Positions 10,183 to 19,777 of a DNA stretch of 64,000 nucleotides are shown here, in pieces; position 1 is the first letter of the stretch; the number at the start of each line of letters is the position of its first letter. A program made the translations under genes and the position numbers. Source of the stretch: Vibrio tetraodonis (GTDB taxonomy: Bacteria > Pseudomonadota > Gammaproteobacteria > Enterobacterales > Vibrionaceae); assembly GCF_003350295.1 (NCBI RefSeq), contig NZ_QLYY01000011.1, positions 62,001 through 126,000 of the forward strand. The letters run 5' to 3'. The notes under the pieces are model-generated. The model did no database searches. It was not told the DNA's origin and worked only from the letters and a program-made list of their open reading frames with translations.

Positions 10183-11265
10183 TTATTGGTTTATGTGTTG
10201 GAGCGATTCGTTAGTCAGGTTGAGCTCGTTAGTGACATTATCAAACATGGCAATGACCTGTTGTGGCTTGATGCGTTGCATCGCTGTTTTATCTTTCACG
10301 CGAGCTCTCCAGCTTAGCTGGGTTGCAGATTTTCCTGTCTCAGCCAAGATGGCTTCTTCATAAGCTGAAACTACATACTGACGATATTGATAAGGCCCAG
10401 TTCGCTCTGGGTTATGGTGAGCATAGAGTCCTATAACTGGGGTATTCACGGCATTGGCCATATGCGCAGGCCCAGTGTCAGGAGCAATAACTAAATCAGC
10501 GTAGTCAATCAGAGCAAGCATTTGTTTGAGTGAGCTTTGGCCCACTTGATTATTGAGCTTAGACTTTGTTTTACTCTCAATTTCAGCGGCTAAATCCACT
10601 TCTATTCGGGCCGGGCTTCCTGCCAAGATGATTTGCCAGCCTTGCAGAACAACATGCTCGATTAAAGCTAAGTAGCCTTGTAGCGTCCAGTTTTTATATG
10701 CTTTGCTTGCTGCAGGAACCAGAACTAGGTTTCTTTTTTCAGTTGAAAGCTGGTCTCTTGCCCACTTTTTATCTTGGTCAGAATAATCGAGCGACCAAGA
10801 GGGTGTCATATCACGAATTCCCAGCGTATGACCAAATGCCAGCAAGCCATCGAGTACATGCATCGAATCTGGGGAAGGCACTTTGACGTTAGTAAACCAG
10901 GTTTGCAAATCTTGACTTCTTCGCCTGTCAAAGCCGAGTTTATACGTGGCGTTAATACCTAAAGTGGCAAGACTGGCTCTAAAGGCATATTGCATGTGCA
11001 AGAGGGCGTCAAACCTACGTCCTTGCAATGCTCGCCATAGTTTTTGATATCCTTGCCAACCGCCCTTTTTATCAAATACGATAACTTCTATATCTTTTAT
11101 TCCTTCAAGTAGCTTGGCTTCAAGTTGACCTGTAATCCAAACAATGTGAGTGTTGGGCCACTGCCTCTGAATCGCCTGCACTGCGGATACGGTGTTACAC
11201 ACATCACCAATGGCAGATAAACGCAGAATGCAGAGAGAATCGGGCGGAGATAGAAAAAGAGCCAT
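10183..11265 (-). CDS. GT9 heptosyltransferase I, OpsX-like
   Basis: 360-aa GT9 enzyme likely to add the first L,D-heptose to phosphorylated KDO. ILRLSAIGDVCNTV is the N-terminal acceptor-side motif, and LVIAPDTGPAHMANAV with VIGLYAHHNPERTGPY is the ADP-heptose site; the latter strongly resembles the OpsX group of organisms with a single phosphorylated KDO. A KDO kinase (kdkA) in the same locus supports that core type. It begins an operon of two with the WaaE-like gene. Confidence 0.83.
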   Translation of the reverse strand: MALFLSPPDSLCILRLSAIGDVCNTVSAVQAIQRQWPNTHIVWITGQLEAKLLEGIKDIEVIVFDKKGGWQGYQKLWRALQGRRFDALLHMQYAFRASLATLGINATYKLGFDRRRSQDLQTWFTNVKVPSPDSMHVLDGLLAFGHTLGIRDMTPSWSLDYSDQDKKWARDQLSTEKRNLVLVPAASKAYKNWTLQGYLALIEHVVLQGWQIILAGSPARIEVDLAAEIESKTKSKLNNQVGQSSLKQMLALIDYADLVIAPDTGPAHMANAVNTPVIGLYAHHNPERTGPYQYRQYVVSAYEEAILAETGKSATQLSWRARVKDKTAMQRIKPQQVIAMFDNVTNELNLTNESLQHINQ

Positions 11266-11401
11266 ATCAGATGGTGTGTGGTGAAAGATGATCGAAATTA
11301 TGCAGATGAGTAGATGAAATGTAAATTATTTCCGTGCTGCTTGGCAGCTTTTGTGGTATCTGAATTGCCTATCTAAAATAAATTAGAAATAAAGCATTGA
11401 T

Positions 11402-12145
11402 ATGAAAGTTTTTGTAATAAATCTACCGTCATCGTTAGAGCGTAGGGAAAAAATTTCTCAATCTTTAAATGAGATAGGAATAGAGTTTGAACTGTTTACA
11501 GCTATTGATGGGCATCAAGGGTTACCACCGGAACTCGTTAACTTACCAGATGACAAACACAGAATTTTTTTTAGAAGTAGGCCTTTATCTCCTGGTGAAA
11601 AAGGATGTTATGCTAGTCACTACAGACTTTGGCAAAAATGTCTTGAAATAGACGAACCTATTCTGATATTAGAAGATGATGGTATACCAACTGAAAACTT
11701 TAGTGAAGTATTGACCCGTCTTCCAGAGCTACACCAAAAAGGCTACGAGTACCTTAGAGTTGAAAAACAAGAACGAGGCTGTAAGCAAATTGATACCCAT
11801 GGTGATTTCAATATTGTACTTTGGGCAGATAATCGTTCGGGTGCTCGTGGTTATAGCATAAGTCCTAGTGGTGCTAAAAGACTGCTTAAGTACAGTAATA
11901 GATGGGTATGTGCGGTGGATAACTACATAGGCGAGTCCTACCGGACAGGGCTAATATGTGCTGGTGTTCAACCCTATGCTATTCGAGATGATGGAGCAGA
12001 TCAGGTAAGTACAATTCGACGATGCAATGATAAATCTCTAGTACCTCTATATTTTAAGTTGCTACGTGAGCTCTATCGTTTCTATCGATTTAGTAGAATG
12101 ACGTTAAATTTTCTTCAATATAAGAGCAATGAAAAATTTCAATAA
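11402..12145 (+). CDS. GT25 family LPS glycosyltransferase
   Basis: 247-aa member of glycosyltransferase family 25 (Lex1/LgtB type, beta-galactosyltransferase-like). The N-terminal FVINLPSSLERREKI, the EKGCYASHYRLW block, the LILEDDGIP acidic motif (about residues 91-99) and the GARGYSISPSGAKRLL region are all conserved features of the family. It probably extends the outer core; donor and acceptor are unknown. It is divergent from the OpsX-like gene and 30 bases upstream of kdkA. Confidence 0.85.
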   Translation: MKVFVINLPSSLERREKISQSLNEIGIEFELFTAIDGHQGLPPELVNLPDDKHRIFFRSRPLSPGEKGCYASHYRLWQKCLEIDEPILILEDDGIPTENFSEVLTRLPELHQKGYEYLRVEKQERGCKQIDTHGDFNIVLWADNRSGARGYSISPSGAKRLLKYSNRWVCAVDNYIGESYRTGLICAGVQPYAIRDDGADQVSTIRRCNDKSLVPLYFKLLRELYRFYRFSRMTLNFLQYKSNEKFQ

Positions 12146-12175
12146 AGTAAAAATATTTGATGCCTGAGGTATAGT

Positions 12176-12886
12176 TTGTATAAAAAGCTATCAATTAACA
12201 ATGAAATGATTTGGTATGACCCCGACCTCCTTGTTGAAGATCCTGCAGATGTTTTTGAGCATAACTTCTGGAAGGTCAACAATAATATTGTCGGTAAAGC
12301 GCATGGTCGAGGCACCACTTGGTTTGTGCAAACACGTTCGGTACAAGCAGCCTTAAGACACTACCGTCGAGGAGGCTTGGTTGGGAAATTAATTGCTGAT
12401 AGTTACTGGTTTTCTGGTTGGGAAAAAACACGTAGTTATCAAGAATATGCTCTGCTCACTAGCTTGCGCAAAGAAGGTATAAATGTACCCAAACCTCTGG
12501 CTGCTAGAGCCATTCGTAAAGGATTAATATATAAAGCAGATCTTCTGACTGAGAAAATACCAAATGCCCGGGATTTGATTTCTATCTTGACTGAAGGCTC
12601 TTTAGCCACAACTATGTATCAAAAGATAGGCCAGGAAATAGGCAAGATGCATCATGCCCAAGTTAACCATACTGACCTCAATATTCACAATATCTTGATA
12701 GATGATAATGACAAAGTGTGGTTGATTGACTTTGATAAATGTTTTCAACAGACAGGCGATAGTTGGAAGCAGGGTAATCTTGATAGACTTAAGCGATCGT
12801 TTGAAAAGGAAGTGGCTCGCCATCAAATCCATTGGCATGATGCAGAGTTAAAAGTGTTATTGGAAGGGTACAAGAATGCGACTTAA
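12176..12886 (+). CDS. kdkA: 3-deoxy-D-manno-octulosonic acid (KDO) kinase
   Basis: Inner-membrane-associated kinase that phosphorylates the single KDO of lipid A before heptose addition. The protein-kinase-like motifs HTDLNIHNIL (catalytic loop) and LIDFDKC (metal-binding Asp) lie at about residues 162-171 and 183-189, and VGKAHGRGTTWFV is typical of KdkA. The TTG at 12176 is chosen because GAGGT lies 5 bases upstream; an ATG nine codons further on is possible. Length 236 aa is normal. Confidence 0.92.
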   Translation: MYKKLSINNEMIWYDPDLLVEDPADVFEHNFWKVNNNIVGKAHGRGTTWFVQTRSVQAALRHYRRGGLVGKLIADSYWFSGWEKTRSYQEYALLTSLRKEGINVPKPLAARAIRKGLIYKADLLTEKIPNARDLISILTEGSLATTMYQKIGQEIGKMHHAQVNHTDLNIHNILIDDNDKVWLIDFDKCFQQTGDSWKQGNLDRLKRSFEKEVARHQIHWHDAELKVLLEGYKNAT

Positions 12887-12977
12887 TGTTACCCAAAGAG
12901 GTTAGGTTAGAGTATCATTTCGACAAAAATATATTACTAGCGCCTTTTTTGTCCCCCCATTTTTAGACGAATAACTT

Positions 12978-13853
12978 ATGAAAAAAACGCCCGTAGAGTT
13001 TATTTTTCTCGCATTTGGAGAAAAAACACAGTATCACAGCCAGCTAGTATACTCGATGACGAGTATAGCGGCACATATGCCTACTGATAGAGATTATAAT
13101 TTTACCATTGTTACTGATAGAGCTGAATTTTATCAGTGGCTAGGTGATAGGTTTAATGTGGTTGGAGTTGACAGTAATACACTACAGCACTGGCGTGGTG
13201 ATGTTGATTTCTTTTGGAGGATTAAAATCAAGGCAATATTATCCATTGCTGAGAGTAAACCTGAATGTCATTGTGTGTATCTGGATACTGATACCATTGC
13301 CGATAAGTCGCTTGATAAGATGATGGAAGCGCTCGATAGTGGCAATAACCTAATGCATATCCGAGAATTTGATTTTCATGCTCCGTTAGGGCGAACCGGA
13401 AAAAAAATGCAAAGCCATGGTATAGGTAAGAGCTATGGCGAATTTGATATGACGCTTGATAGTGCCATGTGGAATGCTGGTGTTGTTGCAATATCTAAGC
13501 TAAGGGAACCATCGAATGTATTATCATCAGCTTTGGTGGCGTGTGATGCCATGTGTAAAGATGGAATGGAGCGTAGGCTCGTTGAGCAGTTTTCCTTGTC
13601 GCTTGCGCTCCAATCAACCTCAATTTGTGAAGCAAAACATTGGATACGGCACTATTGGGGTAATAAGCCTCAGTGGGATGCATTGATCTCTTCTTTCTTC
13701 GCTAAAGTGCTACTTCAGGGGAAAAATTTCGATCAAGCTGTAGAGATGTTTAAAGCTCAGCAGCATGATGTAGCAGATGTCATAAAAGATACTAAGGTGC
13801 AGAAGTTCAGAAATAGTGTTGTAAAACGTTATAAACGATTGACTGGTGCTTAA
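12978..13853 (+). CDS. Putative GT-A fold glycosyltransferase (GT8-like)
   Basis: 291 aa, function unassigned. A DTD metal-binding motif is set in a strand (CVYLDTDTIAD, about residues 96-106), and MWNAGVVAIS resembles the NAGV block of family 8 enzymes, so a nucleotide-sugar transferase is likely. It lies in the core locus, downstream of kdkA after a 91-base gap, and is convergent with waaA. It most likely decorates the outer core. Confidence 0.6.
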   Translation: MKKTPVEFIFLAFGEKTQYHSQLVYSMTSIAAHMPTDRDYNFTIVTDRAEFYQWLGDRFNVVGVDSNTLQHWRGDVDFFWRIKIKAILSIAESKPECHCVYLDTDTIADKSLDKMMEALDSGNNLMHIREFDFHAPLGRTGKKMQSHGIGKSYGEFDMTLDSAMWNAGVVAISKLREPSNVLSSALVACDAMCKDGMERRLVEQFSLSLALQSTSICEAKHWIRHYWGNKPQWDALISSFFAKVLLQGKNFDQAVEMFKAQQHDVADVIKDTKVQKFRNSVVKRYKRLTGA

Positions 13854-13866
13854 TGAACCCACCCAA

Positions 13867-15126
13867 CTAACTTATGTACGCTAGGGTTCGCGCAACTGCG
13901 CCACTGTTTAACTCGACAAACTTCTTACTAGCTTCACCAGTTGCTTTTAAGTAGATTTGATCATTTAGTGCTTCATTAATTGCAGCTGCTATTTCTGCTG
14001 AGTTGCTGACCACTTTGCATCCACCCGTTTTGATAAGGGAGTTGGTCACATCTTGAAAATTATAATAACTTGGGCCTGTCAGGGTCGGAAGCCCAAGCGC
14101 TGCAGGCTCAAGTAGATTGTGACCTCCTACTTTCTTTCCTAAAAGGCTTCCACCCATAAAACAAATATCAGCAGCGCCCAAGAGTAGCATCATTTCACCC
14201 ATAGAGTCACCCACATATACCTGAGTGCTCAAGGATACTTTTTCTCCGCTGCTGCGAGTAATTGTGGTGAATTTTTCAGCACAAAGTGTGGTTACATCGA
14301 TAAACCGTTCGGGGTGTCTCGGTACCACTATTAGTAGTGCGTCTGAGTGGGATTCTAATATTGTAGAGTGGGCTGATAGTAGTAACTCGTCTTCACCAGC
14401 GTGGGTGCTTGCTGCTATCCAAATCGGCCTAGGCCCGCCTAAAGTATTCCGAAGTTTATTGCTAGCTAATATACTCTCATTAGTGATGGTGATATCAAAC
14501 TTTATTGATCCGGTAATCAGTACGTTGGCAGTTGGAACTCCCAGTTTGATAAATCGCTCTGCGTCATCTTCAAATTGACATAAAACTCGAGATAGTTTTT
14601 GAGCCATTGAGCTAAAGATAGGAAGAACTCTCTTGTAACCAAGGTAGGACTTTTCTGAGAGCCTTGCATTAAGTACAGTAATTGGTATTCCTGCCTGGTG
14701 GGTATAGTGGATTAAGTTCGGCCACAGTTCTGTCTCGACAATTAAAAGCTTTTTGGGATTGAACGTCTTTAAAAAGCCTTTTATTGCAAAGGGAAAATCA
14801 ACAGGAGCGTATCTGTGTTCTACCAACTCGGATAGGCTTTCAGCTTGTTTAGCACCGGTTGGGGTTGTAGTCGTGAGGAGTATAGTTTGTTTGGGATTTT
14901 GCCTCTTAAACTCGCGTATAAACTGTGTGACAGCGATTGTTTCACCAACTGAGGCTGCGTGAATCCACACAGGCTCATTACCATGACTTAATTTGGCAGA
15001 GTATCCAAAGTGTTCTTTCCACCTCTTTCCAACAGTTGGTTTTCCTGGCTTTGTTCGAAATAATCCATACAACAAAAAAGGGGCAGCTAAACTGAGTAAA
15101 ACAGTGTATAGAATTCGAATGATCAT
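13867..15126 (-). CDS. waaA: KDO transferase
   Basis: Inner-membrane enzyme that moves KDO from CMP-KDO to lipid IVA. An N-terminal membrane anchor (ILYTVLLSLAAPFLLYGLF) precedes the HAASVGET motif, whose Glu (about residue 62) is the catalytic base. TELWPNLI and the C-terminal FMGGSLLGKKVGGHNLLEPAA CMP-binding block (read in pieces) are complete in 419 aa. It overlaps the GT32 gene upstream by 4 bases (ATGA) and ends the long minus-strand core operon that starts at hldD. Confidence 0.95.
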   Translation of the reverse strand: MIIRILYTVLLSLAAPFLLYGLFRTKPGKPTVGKRWKEHFGYSAKLSHGNEPVWIHAASVGETIAVTQFIREFKRQNPKQTILLTTTTPTGAKQAESLSELVEHRYAPVDFPFAIKGFLKTFNPKKLLIVETELWPNLIHYTHQAGIPITVLNARLSEKSYLGYKRVLPIFSSMAQKLSRVLCQFEDDAERFIKLGVPTANVLITGSIKFDITITNESILASNKLRNTLGGPRPIWIAASTHAGEDELLLSAHSTILESHSDALLIVVPRHPERFIDVTTLCAEKFTTITRSSGEKVSLSTQVYVGDSMGEMMLLLGAADICFMGGSLLGKKVGGHNLLEPAALGLPTLTGPSYYNFQDVTNSLIKTGGCKVVSNSAEIAAAINEALNDQIYLKATGEASKKFVELNSGAVARTLAYIS

Positions 15127-15911
15127 TTCTTTTTAACAAGTTCGTTGATATTTATGTGGGTCCATTTACCGCGTGGCTTATCGATATATTGAAAGTGTTC
15201 GTTAGTAAAAGAGCCTTGGATGCAGACATACTTTCTGTCTTTTGAGTTAATATCTTCTCTGTCAATTAGTAGGCTGTGTAACACGGTTGGGCCTGTGCAA
15301 TGATAAACGCCCATCGACGGTTCATAATGATTTACATTATAAACAACTTGCTCAATCGCTCGTGCTAGGTCTGGGTTGTTGGGTACAGAAGCAATAAAAT
15401 AGTTAGTAAATCGGGTATTTTTATCGATCTTTACATACAAAGAGTCGTACTTATTGCCAAGAAGTTTATCCAAAGACCAAACAAGAGTTGCATCAATATC
15501 CATGTAAACACCTCCCTTATGGTTTAGGACAAACAAGCGCCATAAATCTGCTTGAGCTGCTCCATCAGTGAGTCTAGAGTATGCATCGTATACTTCTTCA
15601 GATGCATGCTTTTTTAAATACTCTCCACGAGCTTCGGTACTCACATAGTTGTAATTACAGTTCAAACTGAGCAAACGATTGAAAAGATAATTGAGGTAAA
15701 CAGGGAGCGATACCTGATTAGTGAAATTGGTTTGCCAGATTTGACGAGGAATTTTTTTAGCCCTCGATAGCTTTACCTTTGCAGCAGAGTGTTCAGGGAT
15801 AGTAAAGCGTTTATTTGGCATTAGATAATGAAACGTGTATGACAATATTTTAAAAATATTGCCAGTTAAGCGAATCAGACGATTCGCAATTAAGGTTGAT
15901 AGGTTGCTCAT
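15123..15911 (-). CDS. GT32-type glycosyltransferase (DXD sugar-binding domain)
   Basis: 262 aa from the ATG at 15911, which has GGGA 8 bases upstream; the frame extends to a TTG at 15926 with no such support. IPRQIWQT, the helix QADLWRLFVLNHKGGVYMDID with its DID metal motif, and a later CTGPTV block define the OCH1-like family 32 fold. The donor may be a hexose, but neither donor nor acceptor can be read. It is translationally coupled to waaA by a 4-base overlap, so it most likely adds a core sugar. Confidence 0.78.
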   Translation of the reverse strand: MSNLSTLIANRLIRLTGNIFKILSYTFHYLMPNKRFTIPEHSAAKVKLSRAKKIPRQIWQTNFTNQVSLPVYLNYLFNRLLSLNCNYNYVSTEARGEYLKKHASEEVYDAYSRLTDGAAQADLWRLFVLNHKGGVYMDIDATLVWSLDKLLGNKYDSLYVKIDKNTRFTNYFIASVPNNPDLARAIEQVVYNVNHYEPSMGVYHCTGPTVLHSLLIDREDINSKDRKYVCIQGSFTNEHFQYIDKPRGKWTHININELVKKK

Positions 15912-15949
15912 TTTTATAATTCCCAATGTATCAACAGAGCAAGCTTGGA

Positions 15950-16966
15950 TTAGTTTTGCAGTGATTGCTTAATCGCCAATGTAATCTGCTCGGTTGAAGG
16001 TATATCTCCATTAGAGTTCATAACGATAGTATGACGCTCATACAGAGGAGTGTACCTGAATGGCACGGTCACATAGAATATGCCGACAGTTGGAGTGTGA
16101 GTTGAGATAGCAACATTTCGTACTCCTGTGTCAGGTGCCACCATTAATGTTGCCTTTGCTGTTAACTCAATAAGCTCTTCAAGTGGTAAGCAAGCTTGAA
16201 TTTTAAAGTTGGGATATTCGAGAAGCTTTTTGAAAAAATCTCCTTTTTCAAAGTCGTTTTTCCCTTCGAGATACACATGGATATGGTTGGGATTTTCATG
16301 AATTGCTCTCTCAAGTACAGCATACATCTGTTCTTTGGACAAAATTTTTCTTAGCTGAGATGCACCGTTAAAATAAAGAACAAATGGATTTTGAGTATCT
16401 TTGAGAGCTCGGTGTTCAGGGTAACCAAAATCTAGAGGGTGTTGCGGTGAATGACCAAGTAGTTTGAGCATATCTAGCATGCACTCAACTTCTGGTTGAA
16501 AATCGGAGCGAAATACGGCCATATTAAATAAGGTACCACATAAATAGGGCTTGTATGGGAAGCCCATTTTTATTTTTGCTTTACTAAGAGCCACCATCCA
16601 ATGAGAGCGATTTGTACTGGCTAAATCAAAAATAATATCTTGCTCGCCTAACTGCCTAATGTTGTCAATCTTGTCTTTAAATGAGGTTTGCGATCTTTTG
16701 TCTCTTCCTGGCATAACCAGTGTTTTGTCTACCAAGTCGTTTGGCATGCCATAGGTATAGTTAGATACTCCTACCAGGGTTATTTCGGCATTGGGGAAAA
16801 ACTTACGCGCTTCAATTAAAAAAGGACGAACAATGACCTGATCGCCAAGAGCAGCATGGCGGATAACCGCTATTTTGGTGATTTTTTCGGGAGAGAATGC
16901 GGTTTCGATATAATGGCGGGCTTTTTTGGAAGCGTATGCGCCTCGTTCAAACCAAAGATGCTTCAT
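15950..16966 (-). CDS. GT9 family heptosyltransferase-like protein
   Basis: 338-aa GT9 enzyme. IAVIRHAALGDQVIVRPFL is the N-terminal motif and LMVAPDTGVRNVAISTHTPTVGIF the nucleotide-sugar site (read in pieces); the usual GPxH is replaced by GVRN, a small departure from classic WaaF/WaaC. It overlaps waaF by 4 bases. It may be the third core heptosyltransferase or use another sugar. Confidence 0.78.
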   Translation of the reverse strand: MKHLWFERGAYASKKARHYIETAFSPEKITKIAVIRHAALGDQVIVRPFLIEARKFFPNAEITLVGVSNYTYGMPNDLVDKTLVMPGRDKRSQTSFKDKIDNIRQLGEQDIIFDLASTNRSHWMVALSKAKIKMGFPYKPYLCGTLFNMAVFRSDFQPEVECMLDMLKLLGHSPQHPLDFGYPEHRALKDTQNPFVLYFNGASQLRKILSKEQMYAVLERAIHENPNHIHVYLEGKNDFEKGDFFKKLLEYPNFKIQACLPLEELIELTAKATLMVAPDTGVRNVAISTHTPTVGIFYVTVPFRYTPLYERHTIVMNSNGDIPSTEQITLAIKQSLQN

Positions 16967-18000
16967 AGGGTGTTACTCAAAAATCGTTTTAGTTTAGAAA
17001 TGACTTGCTCAGGTGTGAGCTTGTTTAGACAGTCTTGATGGCCCAGCGGACACTCGCGTTTGAAACACGGCCTACACTCGATATCAGTATGTACCATTTC
17101 TAATTCTGTTGTCAGAGGTGGTGTGTATTTCGGTGAACTGGAGCCATATATAGCTATAATGTTACAGCCTACAGCTGCAGATACGTGCATGAGTCCTGAA
17201 TCATTAGAAACTACGGTATGACAAGCAGCAAGTAAATCAACGGCTTCTATTAGTGATGTTTCACCTGCTAAATCAAAGCAGTATTGCTGCTCTTCTGCTG
17301 TGAGAGCTGATCTGATTGCTTGTGTGACTAGCTTGTCCTTTTCAGAACCAAATAGCCAAATTTGCTGACCTTGACCAATAAGATATTTTGCCAGGGTAGC
17401 ATAGTGTTTGTCCGGCCAGCGTTTCGCTGGTCCAAATTCGGCTCCAGGGCAGAGTCCTATAATTGGGCGAGACCTATCTAGACCTAATCTTAGTAAAGCA
17501 GAACGTTGGTTGTTACTGTCGACAAGTAGTTTCGGCTTGGGACTGCTGTGTAAAGATACTTGAGTTTGCATCTCGGCTTTGCTGTAAGCCAAGGCGACAT
17601 ACCTTTCTACCATGTACTGAAAAACACGTTTATCTGGGCGAAGGTCTGTCAAAAGACCATAGCGGAGCTCACCTTTCCAACCTATCCGGTTAGGGATCTT
17701 TGCAAACCAAGGAATTAAGGCAGATTTAGCTGAGTTCGGTAACACATAAGCATGAGTGTAGTTGTTTTTGCACAACAATCGTCCGAGTGCACGCCTACCT
17801 AAAATGTTTAACTCACCGTGTCCAATGGGCATTTCAATTGCTTGGTTGACTTCTGGCATGCGCTGCAAAATTGGTTTGCACCAAGCAGGGGCAAGGACAT
17901 CAATCTCGCTTTCTGGGTAATTTGCTTTCAAAGTAGTATACAAGCTTTGCGACATAACCATATCGCCTACCCAAGATGGGCCAATGATGAGGGCTTTCAT
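16963..18000 (-). CDS. waaF: ADP-heptose:LPS heptosyltransferase II
   Basis: Adds the second heptose to the inner core. MKALIIGPSWVGDMVMSQSL is the classic WaaF N-terminus, so the ATG at 18000 is preferred to the TTG at 18018. The donor site is GLCPGAEFGPAKRWP, followed by VVSNDSGLMHVSAAVG and YGSSSPKYTPPL; ECRPCFKRECPLGH is the cysteine-rich tail seen in this family. Length 345 aa is normal. Confidence 0.94.
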   Translation of the reverse strand: MKALIIGPSWVGDMVMSQSLYTTLKANYPESEIDVLAPAWCKPILQRMPEVNQAIEMPIGHGELNILGRRALGRLLCKNNYTHAYVLPNSAKSALIPWFAKIPNRIGWKGELRYGLLTDLRPDKRVFQYMVERYVALAYSKAEMQTQVSLHSSPKPKLLVDSNNQRSALLRLGLDRSRPIIGLCPGAEFGPAKRWPDKHYATLAKYLIGQGQQIWLFGSEKDKLVTQAIRSALTAEEQQYCFDLAGETSLIEAVDLLAACHTVVSNDSGLMHVSAAVGCNIIAIYGSSSPKYTPPLTTELEMVHTDIECRPCFKRECPLGHQDCLNKLTPEQVISKLKRFLSNTL

Positions 18001-18018
18001 ATAGGGAATACGAGTCAA

Positions 18019-18546
18019 TCAGTAAGTAAGTTCATTTCGCCATGATACTTCATTGTGCACTACTTTGGCAGGGTTGCCGACAGCGATAACATCAGAGCCT
18101 ATGGATTTAGTTACCGTTGAATTTATCCCAACAACAGAGTGCTCTCCAATATTAACGCCTTTTAATATGGTGACGTTGTCTGCAAGCCAGACACCACTAA
18201 TTCTCTGGCCACCTCGAATTATATCATGGCCATCGCTTGTCATTATCTTCACATTTCGAGAGAGCATGCTTCCCTCTCCGATGATAAGTTCAGTATTGCT
18301 TTCTCGTGAAGATATATAAGAATTGTGGCCAATCACAGTGCTATCACCAATAAGCAAGGTGCAGCTGTTTCCATCAAGTTCAAGCTCACAGTTCCTTAAT
18401 CTAACATTGGCTCCAATATGTAATTTATTATTTTTTCCTTTTATTACTATTTTACATCCTCTTAGCTTAGCTGTTGGGTCAATAGAGATGGAGTGAGTTC
18501 CTCTGATTTTGAATCTATTTCTAACCCTGAGAGCTAATCTGACCAT
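18019..18546 (-). CDS. Hexapeptide-repeat acyltransferase
   Basis: 175-aa left-handed beta-helix protein. Imperfect hexapeptide turns (IKGKNN, IGANVR, IGDSTV, IGEGSM, IGEHSV) span most of the length, and the C-terminal VIAVGNPAKVV is the common end of maltose/galactoside O-acetyltransferase relatives. It overlaps waaL by 26 bases and lies 18 bases upstream of waaF, so it probably acetylates a core or O-antigen sugar. Confidence 0.75.
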   Translation of the reverse strand: MVRLALRVRNRFKIRGTHSISIDPTAKLRGCKIVIKGKNNKLHIGANVRLRNCELELDGNSCTLLIGDSTVIGHNSYISSRESNTELIIGEGSMLSRNVKIMTSDGHDIIRGGQRISGVWLADNVTILKGVNIGEHSVVGINSTVTKSIGSDVIAVGNPAKVVHNEVSWRNELTY

Positions 18547-19777
18547 TGCCCGCCTCTTTATGATTTTTAATTTCTTGTTGTGTTACAGCAAAGAATAAAG
18601 CTAGCATAAAGCCATAGAATGTGCTGATAAGGTTTTGTTGTAAGGGGACCTCAGTTAGGCAACATATAGAAATCGCCATTACGAAAAATACACCCACGTA
18701 CGCAGCGTTGGATCGATTCCTGTGTCGGAAAAAATAAACAAATGGAATAAGAAGCATACAGGTTAGTGCAATAAGCCCGAGGATACCTCCTGATGCCAAC
18801 TGTTCAAAGTATTGACTGTGGGCATGCCCCCTTTGAACGGTTGTAGTCCATGTATTGACTACCTGCTTTGCTTCTAACTCTTTATTGAGTTCATCACGTT
18901 GAGAATACGTTAGGCCAATCCAAGGGTTGGCTTTAAAAGCTTCAGTTGCTGCTTTCCAGAGCATTAACCGCCCCCCTGATGATTCAGCTGCTGTTATATT
19001 TCCTCTGATAATGTTTTCAGCCTCTTGTACTGAAAATTCGACTCTTTCTTTGAAAGAGTCGACATTATTATATATTGTCATAATGACACCTATTGATAAT
19101 AATGCTATCGCTAGTACTGTTTTGATACCAACCCTCTTATATTCAAGAGCGATAAAGGTGAGCAGTGCTATAGGAATTATTATTATTGCCCCTCGCGTCA
19201 ATGACATAAAAGTTGCTGAAGATGCAAGAGCAAAGCTTATTAGTAGGAAAAAGCGATGCATTCCAAACTTTATAAGGAAAAGAGATAGAACTGATAGAGC
19301 GCAAGCCAAGTATCCAAAATTTATGCTAAATAAAAAACCATCAACTCGTAACATTCCTTTTATACCAAACTGGTAATAGGCGATAATAAATGCACCTAGA
19401 GAACCAAAAATAGTGCCAAAAATTAATGGCTTATGATAAACCTTATGTGTGGCTACTAAATATTTAAGGTAAAAATATATAGGGATACATAATATAATTC
19501 GCGACGCGCCTTTGAAATATCTAAAATTCCACTCATCAATGATAAATAGTGGGATGTTTGATAAAAAATAAGCACTCAAACATATAATGACAAGTACATC
19601 TCCTCTATCCCATGTTATAGAGTTTTTTGCTTTTATAGTAGAATATAATGATACTAATAATAATATGCTAACAACAGCAACAGAGAAGTTTTTAGTTATT
19701 AGTAGTAAACTTAAAACTAAGAATACAGACAAAGCTGCTAGTTTTTCATTGTTTACTTTGAAATTTTGTAAGTTCAT
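18521..19777 (-). CDS. waaL: O-antigen ligase
   Basis: 418-aa polytopic inner-membrane protein, about 11-12 hydrophobic segments, that moves undecaprenyl-linked O-antigen to lipid A-core in the periplasm. The large periplasmic loop with GRLMLWKAATEAFKANPWIGLTYSQRD and the conserved His in HAHSQYFEQLASGGILGL (read in pieces) are the diagnostic Wzy_C features. It overlaps the GT4 gene upstream by 32 bases and the acyltransferase downstream by 26, so all three are tightly linked. Presence of WaaL means that at least one polysaccharide here is LPS-linked. Confidence 0.9.
   Translation of the reverse strand: MNLQNFKVNNEKLAALSVFLVLSLLLITKNFSVAVVSILLLVSLYSTIKAKNSITWDRGDVLVIICLSAYFLSNIPLFIIDEWNFRYFKGASRIILCIPIYFYLKYLVATHKVYHKPLIFGTIFGSLGAFIIAYYQFGIKGMLRVDGFLFSINFGYLACALSVLSLFLIKFGMHRFFLLISFALASSATFMSLTRGAIIIIPIALLTFIALEYKRVGIKTVLAIALLSIGVIMTIYNNVDSFKERVEFSVQEAENIIRGNITAAESSGGRLMLWKAATEAFKANPWIGLTYSQRDELNKELEAKQVVNTWTTTVQRGHAHSQYFEQLASGGILGLIALTCMLLIPFVYFFRHRNRSNAAYVGVFFVMAISICCLTEVPLQQNLISTFYGFMLALFFAVTQQEIKNHKEAGNGQISSQG

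Noticed and set aside
15911..15926. Upstream TTG start for the GT32 gene
   Set aside because: The ATG at 15911 has a better-placed ribosome-binding site, and the added five residues are not supported by anything else.
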